NCBI GenBank assembly: GCA_013036105.1 | Contig: JAAXCX010000003.1 | Span: 146,758 to 210,757 of the forward strand | Origin: Vulcanimicrobiota bacterium | GTDB taxonomy: Bacteria > Vulcanimicrobiota > Vulcanimicrobiia > Vulcanimicrobiales > Vulcanimicrobiaceae | Length of the DNA stretch: 64,000 bases | Direction of reading: 5' to 3' | In this document: in pieces, positions 32,959 through 42,161 of the stretch | Numbering within the stretch: the stretch's first letter is position 1 | Layout of the letters: each line of letters starts with the position of its first letter | Made by a program: the position numbers and the translations under genes | The notes under the pieces: model-generated | Database searches by the model: none | What the model was told of the DNA's origin: nothing | What the model saw: the letters and a program-made list of their open reading frames with translations, nothing else

Positions 32959-34259
32959 GATTAGAACGCTCGATTTCCGCGTTTGCGCGCGCGCGCGAAA
33001 TCATTGCGGGAGGCGTCAATTCACCGGTGCGCGCGTTTCGCGCGGTCGGCGGATCGCCCGTCTTCATGCAGCGCGGATCCGGCCCGTTTCTTTACGATCT
33101 CGACGGACACGAATACGTCGATTACGTTTTGTCGTGGGGCGCCGCGCTGTTGGGGCACGCCAATTCCGCGATCGTGAAAGCGATCGTGCAAGCGGCCGGG
33201 CGCGGAACGTCGTTCGGAACGCCGACCGAAGCCGAATCGGAACTCGGCGAGCTCGTCGCTTCGATGGTGCCGTCGATCGAGCGCATTCGCTTCACTTCCA
33301 GCGGCACCGAAGCAACCATGAGCGCAGTCAGGCTGGCGCGCGGATTCACCGGGCGCGACGCGATCGTAAAATTCGCCGGCTGCTACCACGGTCACGGCGA
33401 CGCATTCTTGATCGCTGCCGGCAGCGGCGCGATCACCAACGGCATTCCGGATTCGCCCGGCGTCACCGCGAGCGTCGCCGGAGATACGATCGTGTTGCCG
33501 TTCAACAACGCCGCCGCGGTCGCAACCGCTTTCGAGCAACATGCCGGTAGAATTGCCGCGATCGTCGTCGAGCCTTACGCCGGCAACATGGGATTGATCC
33601 CGCCGGTGCCGGGATTTCTGCAAACGCTGCGCGCGTTGTGCGACCGCCATGGCGCGCTGCTGATCTTTGACGAAGTGATGACTGGATTTCGCGTGGCGCG
33701 CGGCGGCGCGCAGCAGCGTGAGGGCGTGACGCCGGATCTTACGACGCTGGGCAAAGTGATCGGCGGCGGACTTCCGGTCGGGGCTTTCGGCGGACGCGCA
33801 CAGATCATGTGTGAACTCGCGCCCGACGGCGCGATCTATCAAGCGGGAACGCTTTCGGGAAATCCGCTCGCCATGGCGGCCGGCGTTGCAGCACTTCGCG
33901 CGATTGCGAACGATCCCACGCTCTACGAACGGCTCGAAGTGCTCTCGAAACTGCTCTGCGATGGTCTCTCCGAAGTCTTTGCCAAACATGAAGTTCCGCT
34001 CTCGACAGCGTACGCCGGTTCCATGTTGTGCGTGTTTTTCACCGGCGATCCCGTGCGCGATCTCGACGGTGCGCTTCGTTCGGATACCGCAGCGTACGCG
34101 CGATACTTCCACGCCATGCTGGATCGCGGCGTGTACTTGCCGCCCTCGCAGTTCGAATCGCTCTTCGTCTCCTCGGCGCATACGACGCGGGAAATCGAAC
34201 GTACGATCTCGGCGGCCGACGATTCGCTGGCGCAACTGGAAGTGGTCGCCGCGCGATGA
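32955..34259 (+). CDS. hemL: Glutamate-1-semialdehyde 2,1-aminomutase
   Basis: 434 residues, TTG start in a TTGA overlap. The N-terminal IIAGGVNSPVRAFRAVGG is diagnostic, the PLP lysine is in TLGKVIGGGLPVGAFGG near residue 265, and the Asp of IFDEVMTGFR lies about 30 residues before it. It converts glutamate-1-semialdehyde, made by HemA (34941), to 5-aminolevulinate in the C5 pathway. Ends in an ATGA overlap with rex. Confidence 0.95.
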   Translation: MRLERSISAFARAREIIAGGVNSPVRAFRAVGGSPVFMQRGSGPFLYDLDGHEYVDYVLSWGAALLGHANSAIVKAIVQAAGRGTSFGTPTEAESELGELVASMVPSIERIRFTSSGTEATMSAVRLARGFTGRDAIVKFAGCYHGHGDAFLIAAGSGAITNGIPDSPGVTASVAGDTIVLPFNNAAAVATAFEQHAGRIAAIVVEPYAGNMGLIPPVPGFLQTLRALCDRHGALLIFDEVMTGFRVARGGAQQREGVTPDLTTLGKVIGGGLPVGAFGGRAQIMCELAPDGAIYQAGTLSGNPLAMAAGVAALRAIANDPTLYERLEVLSKLLCDGLSEVFAKHEVPLSTAYAGSMLCVFFTGDPVRDLDGALRSDTAAYARYFHAMLDRGVYLPPSQFESLFVSSAHTTREIERTISAADDSLAQLEVVAAR

Positions 34260-34939
34260 TTGAACCGATCGCAGCTGCGCTTCTCAAACCGGGCGCGCGC
34301 GTGGCGCAGAGCGACGTCGCGATTCCGCGGCTCTTCGCCTACCATCGCGCGCTCGCTCAGGCTGAGACGGCTGGGAAGACAGTCGTCACCTCTATCGGGC
34401 TGGCCGACCTGCTCGGCCACACGATCTCCTCGACCCAGATCCGCAAGGATCTCTCGGCGCTCGGCCCGCTTGGACGTCGCGGACAAGGCTATGCGATAAA
34501 ACCGTTGATCGATCAGCTCGTGCTGGTCTTAGGATTAGAGCGTGACTGGCGGATCGCTATTGCCGGCTTTGGTTTTTTGGGACACGCGTTTGCCACGTTT
34601 TTGGCGGCGCGCGAGGAACGGTTCAAAGTGGCGGCAATTTTCGACAACTCTCCGTCGGTCGTCGGACAAGAGTGGCAGGGCGTTCGCGTCGAGGACGCCG
34701 CTTCGCTTGAAACGGCGCTCGCACGCGTCGACGCACAGATCGGCGTTATTGCGGTGCCTGCCGATGCAGCTCAAGCGATCGCGGGCCGTCTCGCACAGAG
34801 CGGAGTCCGGGCCTTGCTAAACTTCGCGCCGGTTTCGCTGCGCGTGTGGCAGCCGGTCATCGTTCGCAACATCGATCTCGCGGGTGAGCTTTCCATCCTC
34901 ACGCACCGCTTGAGCTTCGCGCAAGGGTATACGAACTAA
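34256..34939 (+). CDS. rex: Redox-sensing transcriptional repressor Rex
   Basis: 227 residues from the ATG at 34256. Winged-helix domain with the diagnostic ISSTQIRKDLSALGPLGRRG near residue 58, then a Rossmann domain (IAGFGFLGHAF near residue 100, IFDNSP). Rex senses the NADH/NAD ratio and represses respiratory genes when NADH is high. Encoded inside the heme operon, one base before hemA, so it may set heme supply by redox state. I did not find a confident Rex operator (TTGTGAAN4TTCACAA type) in this window by eye. Confidence 0.93.
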   Translation: MIEPIAAALLKPGARVAQSDVAIPRLFAYHRALAQAETAGKTVVTSIGLADLLGHTISSTQIRKDLSALGPLGRRGQGYAIKPLIDQLVLVLGLERDWRIAIAGFGFLGHAFATFLAAREERFKVAAIFDNSPSVVGQEWQGVRVEDAASLETALARVDAQIGVIAVPADAAQAIAGRLAQSGVRALLNFAPVSLRVWQPVIVRNIDLAGELSILTHRLSFAQGYTN

Positions 34940-34940
34940 G

Positions 34941-36227
34941 GTGCCGCTGGTTTGTCTCGGTCTCTCCCACAATACCGCACCCATTGAGGTCCGCGAGCGC
35001 CACGTCTTTCCGGCTGAGCGCATGAGCGAGGCACTCGTCGCGCTGCGCGATTACGAAGCGGTGCGCGAAGCGCTGATGCTGCAGACATGCGGGCGGCTCG
35101 AAATCTATGCCGAGGTCGGCGATTACGAAGCCGGCGTCGCGCAGCTCAAATCGTTCCTCCAGCATTTCCGCCACGGATCGGTCGCCTACGATCTCGAGTC
35201 GTACTTGTATACGCTGCTGGGCCGCGAAGCCGTCGAACATCTTTTCCGCGTCAGTACCGGGCTCGACTCGATGTTGATCGGCGAAGCCGAGATTCTTGGC
35301 CAAGTCAAAGAAGCGTATGCTGCGGCGCGCGAAGCGAACTCGGCCGGCGAAGTCTTGCACAAGCTGCTGCGCGAAGCGATGAGCGCCGGAAAAACCGCGC
35401 GCACGCAAACGCGTATCGGCGAGGAATCGCCGTCCGTCGCAACCGCCGCCATCGATTTGGCGAAGAGGCGTTTCGGATCGCTCGAAGGGCGTAGCGTCCT
35501 GGTGATCGGCGCCGGCAAGATGGGCGGGGCGGCCGCAAAGCGTTTTCGCCGCGAAGGAGCGAGCAGCGTCGCCGTTCTGAGCCGCACGCTCGAACGCACG
35601 CGCGAAGTGATCGCGCAGATCGGTGCGGGCGAAGCGCTCGAACCGGGTGAGCTCCGCAACGCGCTGACTGCAGCGGACATCGTCATTACCTCAACGGGCG
35701 CCACGCACTTCGTTCTGACACCGGAAATCGTCGCCGAAGCACTGGAGAAGCGCTTAGATCGCCCGCTCTTCATCATCGATATCGCTGTTCCGCGCGACGC
35801 ACATCCCGCGGTGGGCGAGCTGCCCAACGTCACCCTCGTCGACATCGACGGCTTGAAAACGCACGTCGACGAAAAACTCGAAGTTCGGCGCGAAGCCATT
35901 CCGCAGGTTGAAGAGATCGTCGGCGAATATGCCGGCCGCTTCAGGCAATGGTATAAAGCGCGCGCGACGGTACCCGTGATCGCATCACTCACGCAAAAAG
36001 CCGAAGCCATCCGGGCCGCCGAATTGGAACGCTTGTTCGCGCGTCTTCCGGATCTGGGCGAGCGTGACAAAATGCTGATGACCGGCGCGTCGTTGACGAT
36101 CATCTCGAAACTCTTGCACACGGTCGTCACGAAGCTGCGCGAAAAAGCTTCGGAAGAAAGCTCCGAGGCGATCACGCACGCCAAACTGCTTCAGGAGCTC
36201 TTCGAACTCGACGTTGCCGACCGGTAA
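34941..36227 (+). CDS. hemA: Glutamyl-tRNA reductase
   Basis: 428 residues, GTG start. Motifs: GLSHNTAPIEVRE at the N terminus, the catalytic cysteine in LQTCGRLEIY (the usual TCNR reads TCGR), STGLDSMLIGEAEILGQVK, the NADPH loop VIGAGKMGGAA, and the C-terminal dimerisation helix. It reduces glutamyl-tRNA to glutamate-1-semialdehyde, the first committed step of C5-pathway heme synthesis. Overlaps the next gene by 14 bases. Confidence 0.95.
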   Translation: MPLVCLGLSHNTAPIEVRERHVFPAERMSEALVALRDYEAVREALMLQTCGRLEIYAEVGDYEAGVAQLKSFLQHFRHGSVAYDLESYLYTLLGREAVEHLFRVSTGLDSMLIGEAEILGQVKEAYAAAREANSAGEVLHKLLREAMSAGKTARTQTRIGEESPSVATAAIDLAKRRFGSLEGRSVLVIGAGKMGGAAAKRFRREGASSVAVLSRTLERTREVIAQIGAGEALEPGELRNALTAADIVITSTGATHFVLTPEIVAEALEKRLDRPLFIIDIAVPRDAHPAVGELPNVTLVDIDGLKTHVDEKLEVRREAIPQVEEIVGEYAGRFRQWYKARATVPVIASLTQKAEAIRAAELERLFARLPDLGERDKMLMTGASLTIISKLLHTVVTKLREKASEESSEAITHAKLLQELFELDVADR

Positions 36228-37710
36228 GGTCTTTCTCACGGGAGCTGGGCCCGGAGATCCCGGGCTGCTCACGCTGCGCGCGCGCGAAGCACTGCGGCGC
36301 GCCGACGTTCTGCTCTACGACGCGCTTGCATCCGACGCGATCGTCGACCTGGTATCGCCCGCATGCGAACGCATCTACGCGGGCAAGCGCGGCGGCGCGG
36401 AGAGTGTCGCGCAAGACGAGATCGAAACGCTGATGATTGAAAAAGCGCGCGCCGGAAAGACGGTCGTGCGTTTGAAAGGCGGCGACCCGTTTCTCTTCGG
36501 TCGCGGCGGCGAAGAGGCGCAGGCATTGCACGCGGCCGGCATCGACTTCGAGATTATCCCGGGAGTAAGTTCTGCGCTCGCAGCTCCGGCCTACGCCGGC
36601 ATTCCCGTGACGCACCGCGATCACAATACCGTGCTCACGATCGTCTCGGGGCACGAAGACCCCGCGAAGGATCGCTCGGCGATCGATTGGCAGCGCTTAA
36701 GCGACCCGAGGCAGACGCTGGTTTTCCTGATGGCGATGCGCAATCTGCGCGAGATTGCCGCCAATCTGATGCAAAGTGGTTTGCCGGCAGATCACCCCGC
36801 GGCCGTGATTGCAAACGGAACGCAGCCTTCACAGCGCACGGTGACGGGCACGCTCACTACCATTGCCGAGGATGCCGAACGCGAAGGATTGAGGGCACCA
36901 GCGGTTGTCATTGTTGGTACGGTTGTCGCCCTGCGTGAGGCAGTCGCTTGGTTCGAGAAACGCCCACTCTTCGGCCGGCGCGTGCTCATGACGCGCCCGG
37001 CCGACCCAAACGACGACCTCACGCGCGCGCTATTGCGCGCGGGTGCGGAGCCGATCGCCGCTCCCACCATTGCGATCGCGCCACCCGACGACACCGCGGC
37101 CGCCGAGCGCGCGACGCACGATCCCGCGCAGTATAGCTGGGTCGTCTTCACCAGCGCCAACGGCGTGCGCGTCTTCTTCGATTACCTAGAAGCGCGCCGC
37201 GACGATGTGCGCATCTTCGGCAACGCAAAAATTGCCGCGATCGGTTTGAAGACGTCGCAAGCACTCCTGCAGCGCAGCGTTCGGGCGGACGCCGTTCCGC
37301 AGCGCTACATCGCCGAAGACCTCGCCGACCTGCTGATCGCGTCGTCGCGCGACGGCGACCGCATCTTACTGTTCCGCGCGCAAGAAGCTCGCGACGTGCT
37401 GCCCGAACGCCTAAATGCGGCGGGCCGCCATGTCACGGTCGTGGCCGCATACAAAACGGTTATGGCGAACGACCCGCATTTCGCCCAGCGCGTCTCGGAA
37501 AGCGACATCGTAACGTTCACGAGCACGAGCACGGTCAACGGCTTCGTCCATAATCTCGGGTCACCGGAGGCCGCGCGAGAAGCGTGCGCCGGAAAGATCG
37601 TGGCGTGCATCGGTCCGATCACCGCGCAGGCTGCGAAGGATGCGGGGCTCACCGTGCAGGTCGTCGCTCCCGAGCACACCGTGGAAGGCCTCGTGGAAGC
37701 GCTATCGTAG
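36214..37710 (+). CDS. cobA: Uroporphyrinogen III C-methyltransferase/synthase fusion (CobA-HemD)
   Basis: 498 residues, TTG start. Residues 1 to about 245 are SUMT/CobA (VFLTGAGPGDPGLLTLRA, RLKGGDPFLFGRG, PGVSSALAAPAYAGIP). Residues about 250-498 are a full-length HemD (RRVLMTRPADPNDDL; VVFTSANGVRVFF; IACIGPITAQAAKDAG-like end). HemD cyclises hydroxymethylbilane to uroporphyrinogen III; CobA diverts it to precorrin-2 for siroheme or cobalamin, and the SirC domain at 29563 would take the next step. This is the second HemD-like domain in the operon. Confidence 0.94.
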   Translation: MPTGKVFLTGAGPGDPGLLTLRAREALRRADVLLYDALASDAIVDLVSPACERIYAGKRGGAESVAQDEIETLMIEKARAGKTVVRLKGGDPFLFGRGGEEAQALHAAGIDFEIIPGVSSALAAPAYAGIPVTHRDHNTVLTIVSGHEDPAKDRSAIDWQRLSDPRQTLVFLMAMRNLREIAANLMQSGLPADHPAAVIANGTQPSQRTVTGTLTTIAEDAEREGLRAPAVVIVGTVVALREAVAWFEKRPLFGRRVLMTRPADPNDDLTRALLRAGAEPIAAPTIAIAPPDDTAAAERATHDPAQYSWVVFTSANGVRVFFDYLEARRDDVRIFGNAKIAAIGLKTSQALLQRSVRADAVPQRYIAEDLADLLIASSRDGDRILLFRAQEARDVLPERLNAAGRHVTVVAAYKTVMANDPHFAQRVSESDIVTFTSTSTVNGFVHNLGSPEAAREACAGKIVACIGPITAQAAKDAGLTVQVVAPEHTVEGLVEALS

Positions 37711-38495
37711 CCCGCATCGCCGCTGCCGCGATTCTGGCGGCAATCGTTGCTTTCGGCGCATGGCGCGCGCGCTCGCTGACCGCTAGCGGCGCGGTGGCCG
37801 CAACGTTGGTCGGCACGGCGGTTTTTGCGGCGGGCAGCTGGAGCTTCGCCGCGGTACTCTTCGCCTTTTTTCTGCCGGCCATCGTACTTTCGCGATTTGG
37901 ATCGCAACGCAAAGCGGCGATCGTCGACACCGACAAGCGCAAAGCGCGTGACGCGCGCCAAGTTCTTGCAAACGGCGGCGCGGCAGCCGCGTGCGCGGTG
38001 GCCTACGCTTTCACGCGATCGCCCGTGCTCGCCGCAGCTTTCGCAGGGGCATTGGCCGCGGCTGCCGCCGACACATGGGGAACCGAACTCGGAACGCTCG
38101 CGCGCAGTACGCCGCGATCGATCGCGACGTTTCAGCGGGTCGCGCGCGGGCTGTCCGGCGGAGTCACGGCCTGGGGGACGCTTGCCGAGATTGGCGGAGC
38201 GCTCGCGGTCGGACTTGTCGCGTGGCTTGTTGGAATAGCGCCCTGGTGGATCGTGGCCGGCGCCGGATTTTCAGGCGCGTTAGCCGACTCGCTTTTCGGC
38301 GCGACACTGCAAGCGCTGCGCTACTGCAGCCGCTGCGAACGGCTGTGCGAAACTGATCCGCATCTCTGCGGGAGTGCGACGACGCTGGTACGCGGATGGG
38401 GAGCGATCGACAACGACGCGGTCAACGCCATCGCAACAATTACCGGCGCCGTTGCCGCCGGCTGGGCCGCGGCGCTCTATACCGCGGCTTTCTGA
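37704..38495 (+). CDS. DUF92 family membrane protein (start uncertain)
   Basis: About 263 residues. Six or seven hydrophobic segments. DUF92 features include the early LTASGAVAATLVGTAVF, ADTWGTELGTL, RGLSGGVTAWGTLAE and a late CSRCERLCETDPHLCG cysteine cluster, then WGAIDNDAVNAIATITGAV. Some relatives (VTE6-like) are phytyl-phosphate kinases; a quinone- or isoprenoid-linked role is possible. Start unclear: a GTG at 37584 overlaps cobA by 127 bases, and the next GTG (37794) removes the first helix. I mark the coding start near 37704, where an ATC overlaps the cobA stop. Confidence 0.8.
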   Translation: MVARIAAAAILAAIVAFGAWRARSLTASGAVAATLVGTAVFAAGSWSFAAVLFAFFLPAIVLSRFGSQRKAAIVDTDKRKARDARQVLANGGAAAACAVAYAFTRSPVLAAAFAGALAAAAADTWGTELGTLARSTPRSIATFQRVARGLSGGVTAWGTLAEIGGALAVGLVAWLVGIAPWWIVAGAGFSGALADSLFGATLQALRYCSRCERLCETDPHLCGSATTLVRGWGAIDNDAVNAIATITGAVAAGWAAALYTAAF

Positions 38496-38734
38496 CCGTA
38501 CGTTTTTTCGAGATAGGGAATGATATCGTCGTCGTCGTCGAGGACGACGTCACCGTCCACCATCACCGGAATACTCGTTTGGCCGGAAACGTCGCGCACG
38601 ACCGTGCGCAGGGCGTGACCGGGCGGAACGTTGACGACTTTGTAATCCAGCAGAAGCTCGGTCAACTTCGCACGCACGCGCGCGCAGTACCCGCACCACT
38701 CGGCTTGGTATAAAATGATGTCTGTCGGCCGCAC
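38477..38734 (-). CDS. Glutaredoxin-like protein (CGYC)
   Basis: 85 residues. Thioredoxin-fold glutaredoxin with active site EWCGYC near residue 14 and cis-proline SIPVMVD. It ends in an acidic run (DDDDD) before IIPYLE. It would act as a cytosolic dithiol reductant. The N terminus (MRPTDIILYQ) fits a small monomeric form. Convergent with the DUF92 gene, overlapping it by 19 bases. Distinct from the CPYC glutaredoxin at 13690. Confidence 0.88.
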   Translation of the reverse strand: MRPTDIILYQAEWCGYCARVRAKLTELLLDYKVVNVPPGHALRTVVRDVSGQTSIPVMVDGDVVLDDDDDIIPYLEKTYGQKAAV

Positions 38735-38803
38735 GTTCTTCTCCTGAAGGGGGCCCTCACTGCGCGGGTCGTAGTAGTACGCCTACCGTAAGGGGCTCAT
38801 TGC

Positions 38804-39559
38804 TTGCAATCACTTGATGGGACCGGATCGTTGCGACGCGCGTTTGCCGCCTCGCTCGGCTTCCATCTGGTCGTGGCCTTCATCATTCCCCTCTGGCCTG
38901 CACAGCTATCATCCGGACCCGAAGCGATCGAAACGCTCACGTTCGCCCACATCGCCCACATCCACATCGAAAAGCACGCCGATCCGCGCCCGCTGCCGGT
39001 CGCGATGCCGAAAACGACACGGCGATCCCCGGTAGTCTCGTTCGAACGCAAGCATAGCGAGCTCTCCGCCAAGAACCGCAATCCGCATTCGCGTCCGACG
39101 CCGGTGAACGGTCCACAAGGACGCGTCGCCGCTGCTCCGCGCGACGTTCCAAAGAATCGGCCGGTGCCGCTCGTCGCGCGCGCGCCGGGCATCGCGCCTC
39201 CAAAGGATCAAACGCTTCAGCGCGCTCCCGGACCCTCGCCCAATCCCCAAGGTACCTCCGACGTCGCGATGTCCGGTTCAGGCGCGAACGACCGCGGCGG
39301 CGTTTCACCGTTCGGTGCGGAGCAGCCGCCCATTCTCGATCCGCGCGTCAAGACCGCGCTGCTGCAGCGCTTCAACGTGCACGTCGTGCTGATCATAACC
39401 GTGGGCGAAGACGGCAAGACCAAGAAGATCGAATTTCATCCGCCGCTCGATGACGCGACGCAGCGTGCAATTCAGACCATGCTGGCAAATGCGAGCTGGG
39501 ATGCAGCCGTCTGCGGCGGCGGCGTCAGTTGCGAAGGCGTCGCAACGATAAAATTATAG
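38804..39559 (+). CDS. TonB-like protein with proline-rich periplasmic linker
   Basis: 251 residues from a TTG. One N-terminal membrane helix (FAASLGFHLVVAFIIPL) with a His in the helix, a Pro/Arg/Lys-rich extended region (about 50-160), then a compact C-terminal domain (about 170-251: VHVVLIITVGEDGKTKKIEF, ASWDAAVCGGGVSCEG) with the beta-alpha-beta order of TonB C-terminal domains and a Cys pair. It could transmit inner-membrane energy to outer-membrane receptors, but no ExbB, ExbD or receptor gene is nearby. Convergent overlap of 6 bases with the arginase gene. Confidence 0.68.
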   Translation: MQSLDGTGSLRRAFAASLGFHLVVAFIIPLWPAQLSSGPEAIETLTFAHIAHIHIEKHADPRPLPVAMPKTTRRSPVVSFERKHSELSAKNRNPHSRPTPVNGPQGRVAAAPRDVPKNRPVPLVARAPGIAPPKDQTLQRAPGPSPNPQGTSDVAMSGSGANDRGGVSPFGAEQPPILDPRVKTALLQRFNVHVVLIITVGEDGKTKKIEFHPPLDDATQRAIQTMLANASWDAAVCGGGVSCEGVATIKL

Positions 39560-40426
39560 AATAGCCTTTCCTAAGGCGGAGCAGATCAAGCCGACTGCCA
39601 GTGTGGCCGTTTGATTGCGTGTATCGAGGATCGGATTGATCTCGACCATCTCGATCGAGCCGAGCTTGCGCGATTCCGCGAGCATCTCCATCGCGAGATG
39701 CGCTTCGCGGAAACTCAAGCCGCCCTTGACCGGCGTGCCCGTTCCCGGCGCTTCGCGCGGATCGATCGCGTCCAAATCGAACGACACGTGTATCGGCGTC
39801 TCTCCCGCTCCCGCAATCGAGATCGCTTCTTCCATGACGCGCGTCATCGTCAATCGATCGACGTCGCTCATCGTGAAGGCTTTGACGCCCGAACTGCGGA
39901 GGTTTGCCTTTTCCTCCGGTTCCACGTCGCGCAATCCGATCTGTACCGTGCGCCTCGGATCGGCGTATCCGCGCTCGAGCACGAACCACAGCGGCATACC
40001 GTGCACGTTTCCCGACGGCGAGCTCTTCGGGCTGTTGATGTCGCCGTGAGCGTCGACCCAGACGAGGCCGGCGGCCTGGCCGCGCGCGCGTTTGAGGCCG
40101 TCTAGCGTTCCAATAGCGATGGAATGATCGCCGCCGAGCACGATCGGAAAGCCGCCGGCTCGCACCGCTTCCTCGACGAGCGCCGACAGCTCCGCGCAAA
40201 CGCGATCGATCACGTCGAGATACTTCGCGTGCTGGTCGTGCTCGTCGACCGCTTCACGGATCGGCACGTGCAGGTTGCCATGATCTTCGATGCGCGCAAT
40301 GCCGAGCGCCCGCAGCTGTTCGTGCAATTGCGCGTAACGGACTGCCGACGGACCCATGTCGACGCCGCGGCGGCTGGCGCCCAAATCCATCGGGACGCCG
40401 ATGATATCGACGCGAGGACTACTCAC
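39554..40426 (-). CDS. rocF: Arginase (ureohydrolase family)
   Basis: 290 residues. The binuclear manganese ligands are all present: GGDHSIAIG near residue 98, VDAHGDIN near residue 124 and SFDLDAIDP near residue 213. The N terminus [21 protein letters not shown] and the [11 protein letters not shown] end are typical of arginase as opposed to agmatinase. It hydrolyses arginine to ornithine and urea. It overlaps the upstream permease gene (same strand) by 4 bases; no other arginine genes are near. Confidence 0.92.
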   Translation of the reverse strand: MSSPRVDIIGVPMDLGASRRGVDMGPSAVRYAQLHEQLRALGIARIEDHGNLHVPIREAVDEHDQHAKYLDVIDRVCAELSALVEEAVRAGGFPIVLGGDHSIAIGTLDGLKRARGQAAGLVWVDAHGDINSPKSSPSGNVHGMPLWFVLERGYADPRRTVQIGLRDVEPEEKANLRSSGVKAFTMSDVDRLTMTRVMEEAISIAGAGETPIHVSFDLDAIDPREAPGTGTPVKGGLSFREAHLAMEMLAESRKLGSIEMVEINPILDTRNQTATLAVGLICSALGKAIL

Positions 40427-42081
40427 CCTTCGGCCTGGGCGTCGGCCTCGACGACTTCCTTTGGGTCTTTGGTTAACACCGGTTTGGCTTCTTCGCGACT
40501 GACTGAACCGGGAATAACGTGCAGCAACAGCACGCGAATAATACCTGCAACGGGAACGGCAATGAACATTCCCGCGACGCCATAGAGCTCGCCGCCGATG
40601 AGCACCGACAAGACGACCGCGCTCGGCGAGAGCTTAATGGTGCGGCTGACGATGTTCGGCGCGATGACGTGCCCCTCGAGCTGGTTCGCTATGAAGAAGA
40701 CGACGGCGACAGCCACCGCCTTCCCAATCCCACCGGCCGAGAAGCCGACCACAAATGCCGGAATAAATGCTATGACCGGGCCGACGTAGGGGATCAGATC
40801 CAAAGCTCCCGCGACCGCGCCGATCAGAATCGCGTATGGCACGTGAACCAGCATCAAGCCGACCGCAATAATGACGCCGATCGAAGCGCCGACGATCAAC
40901 TGGCCGCGAATGAATCCGCCGAGGACTTCCTCGAGTTCGCCCAGGAGGCCGAGCGTGGCATCGCGCCGTTTTTCCGGCACGAATCCCATGAAGAACCGCT
41001 TGATGATCTCGGAATCGAAGAGCAGGTAGGCGGCCAGCACCGGAATCGCAATCATTGCGCCCAAGAAGGCCGCGGTGCCAAGCAGGACGGTTACCGCTCC
41101 GGTCGCGGCGCCGCCGCCATGTTTTTGAAACCACACGATGGCTTGGTTAGGAAGCTGCGCGAGCTCTTTGCGCACTACTTCCGGCGCGTGACCGATGACC
41201 GGCGTTTGGGGACTCGTCAGAAACTTTTGGATGTTGGCGAGAATGGCCGGCCCATCGTGCGAGAGGGTTGTGAACTCGCTCGAAAGCGACGGAATGAGAT
41301 ACGAAAGGCCGATGGCGACGAGCCCGACGAGAACCGCGTAGACGACAAGAATCGCCAGAATCAGGTGCAGCTTCCGGTTGAGCCAGCGGACGATAGGATA
41401 GATGAGGTACGCAAAAAATATGGCGCCGATAATGATGAGCGCCACGAGCTTGATGCGCTCGACGAAATGAACTGCGAAATAGATCATCACGCCGATGAGC
41501 ACGACCGAGAACAAAATCTTCCAAGCCATGTCGACGTTGCCGGGTGTGAGCCAGCGGTATGGTTCTTCGTCGGCGCCGCTTGCCGCCGCAGCGCGTTCGC
41601 CGGCTTTCTGTACTTCGATCTCTAAACCGATGAGGGAAGCTTTGGCCGGCCAGCGGTACCGAATGTAGCGAGTCGCTAGCGAAGAGATCGCGCGCACGAT
41701 GCCGCGCACCGGGCGGAGCGCCGGATTGTAGCCATCATCGAGATCGATTAGGAAGAGCACCCATCGTTGACGCGAGGGAAGCCGGTCGCTCCACACACGC
41801 GCGCGTTTCACGCCTTCGGGAACTTCCTTCTGGAGAGCTGCGAGCACGGCTTCGTCGTCGTCGCCCGCTGCGCGAACGATTCCGGTAAAGTCGCGATACG
41901 TCAAGCCGAGCGCGTTGAGCATACTGCGATCGATCGGGCTCTGGCCGTACCAATAGTCGCTCAAGCTTCCGGCGATTGCGGCGCGGGACTTGTCGATCAA
42001 ACGCGGCAGCCAGCGAATGCCGCCCAATTCTTCCGACCAGCGCCGCGGCGGCGTTTCGGACAGGTCTTTTGCCTGCATCAC
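40423..42081 (-). CDS. DUF5069 domain fused to AI-2E family transporter/permease
   Basis: 552 residues. Residues about 20-120 match DUF5069 (LPRLIDKSRAAIAGSLSDYWY; LNALGLTYRDF; DDDEAVLAAL). After a soluble segment, residues about 185-520 form an AI-2E/PerM permease with eight helices, ending in LDLIPYVGPVIAFIPAF and NQLEGHVIAPNIVSR, the family's best-conserved parts. AI-2E proteins export or exchange small molecules, possibly by sodium antiport; DUF5069 has no known role. The two domains in one frame suggest a cytosolic sensor or cargo module attached to the transporter. Divergent from the BMP transporter. Confidence 0.87.
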   Translation of the reverse strand: MMQAKDLSETPPRRWSEELGGIRWLPRLIDKSRAAIAGSLSDYWYGQSPIDRSMLNALGLTYRDFTGIVRAAGDDDEAVLAALQKEVPEGVKRARVWSDRLPSRQRWVLFLIDLDDGYNPALRPVRGIVRAISSLATRYIRYRWPAKASLIGLEIEVQKAGERAAAASGADEEPYRWLTPGNVDMAWKILFSVVLIGVMIYFAVHFVERIKLVALIIIGAIFFAYLIYPIVRWLNRKLHLILAILVVYAVLVGLVAIGLSYLIPSLSSEFTTLSHDGPAILANIQKFLTSPQTPVIGHAPEVVRKELAQLPNQAIVWFQKHGGGAATGAVTVLLGTAAFLGAMIAIPVLAAYLLFDSEIIKRFFMGFVPEKRRDATLGLLGELEEVLGGFIRGQLIVGASIGVIIAVGLMLVHVPYAILIGAVAGALDLIPYVGPVIAFIPAFVVGFSAGGIGKAVAVAVVFFIANQLEGHVIAPNIVSRTIKLSPSAVVLSVLIGGELYGVAGMFIAVPVAGIIRVLLLHVIPGSVSREEAKPVLTKDPKEVVEADAQAEG

Positions 42082-42161
42082 GCCCTCACGTTCGGGAAGG
42101 CTCCCACGCCTCCCGGCTCCGCCCGGAGGCTTCGGGGCGCGGCTGTGCTAACGATACCGCG

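Noticed and set aside
42082..42161. GC-rich inverted sequence between the AI-2E permease and bmpA, resembling other GC-rich leaders near 13620 and 48600
   Set aside because: The shared stretches are short (GCCTCC/GGAGGC-type) and expected at this base composition; I could not align them as one repeat family.
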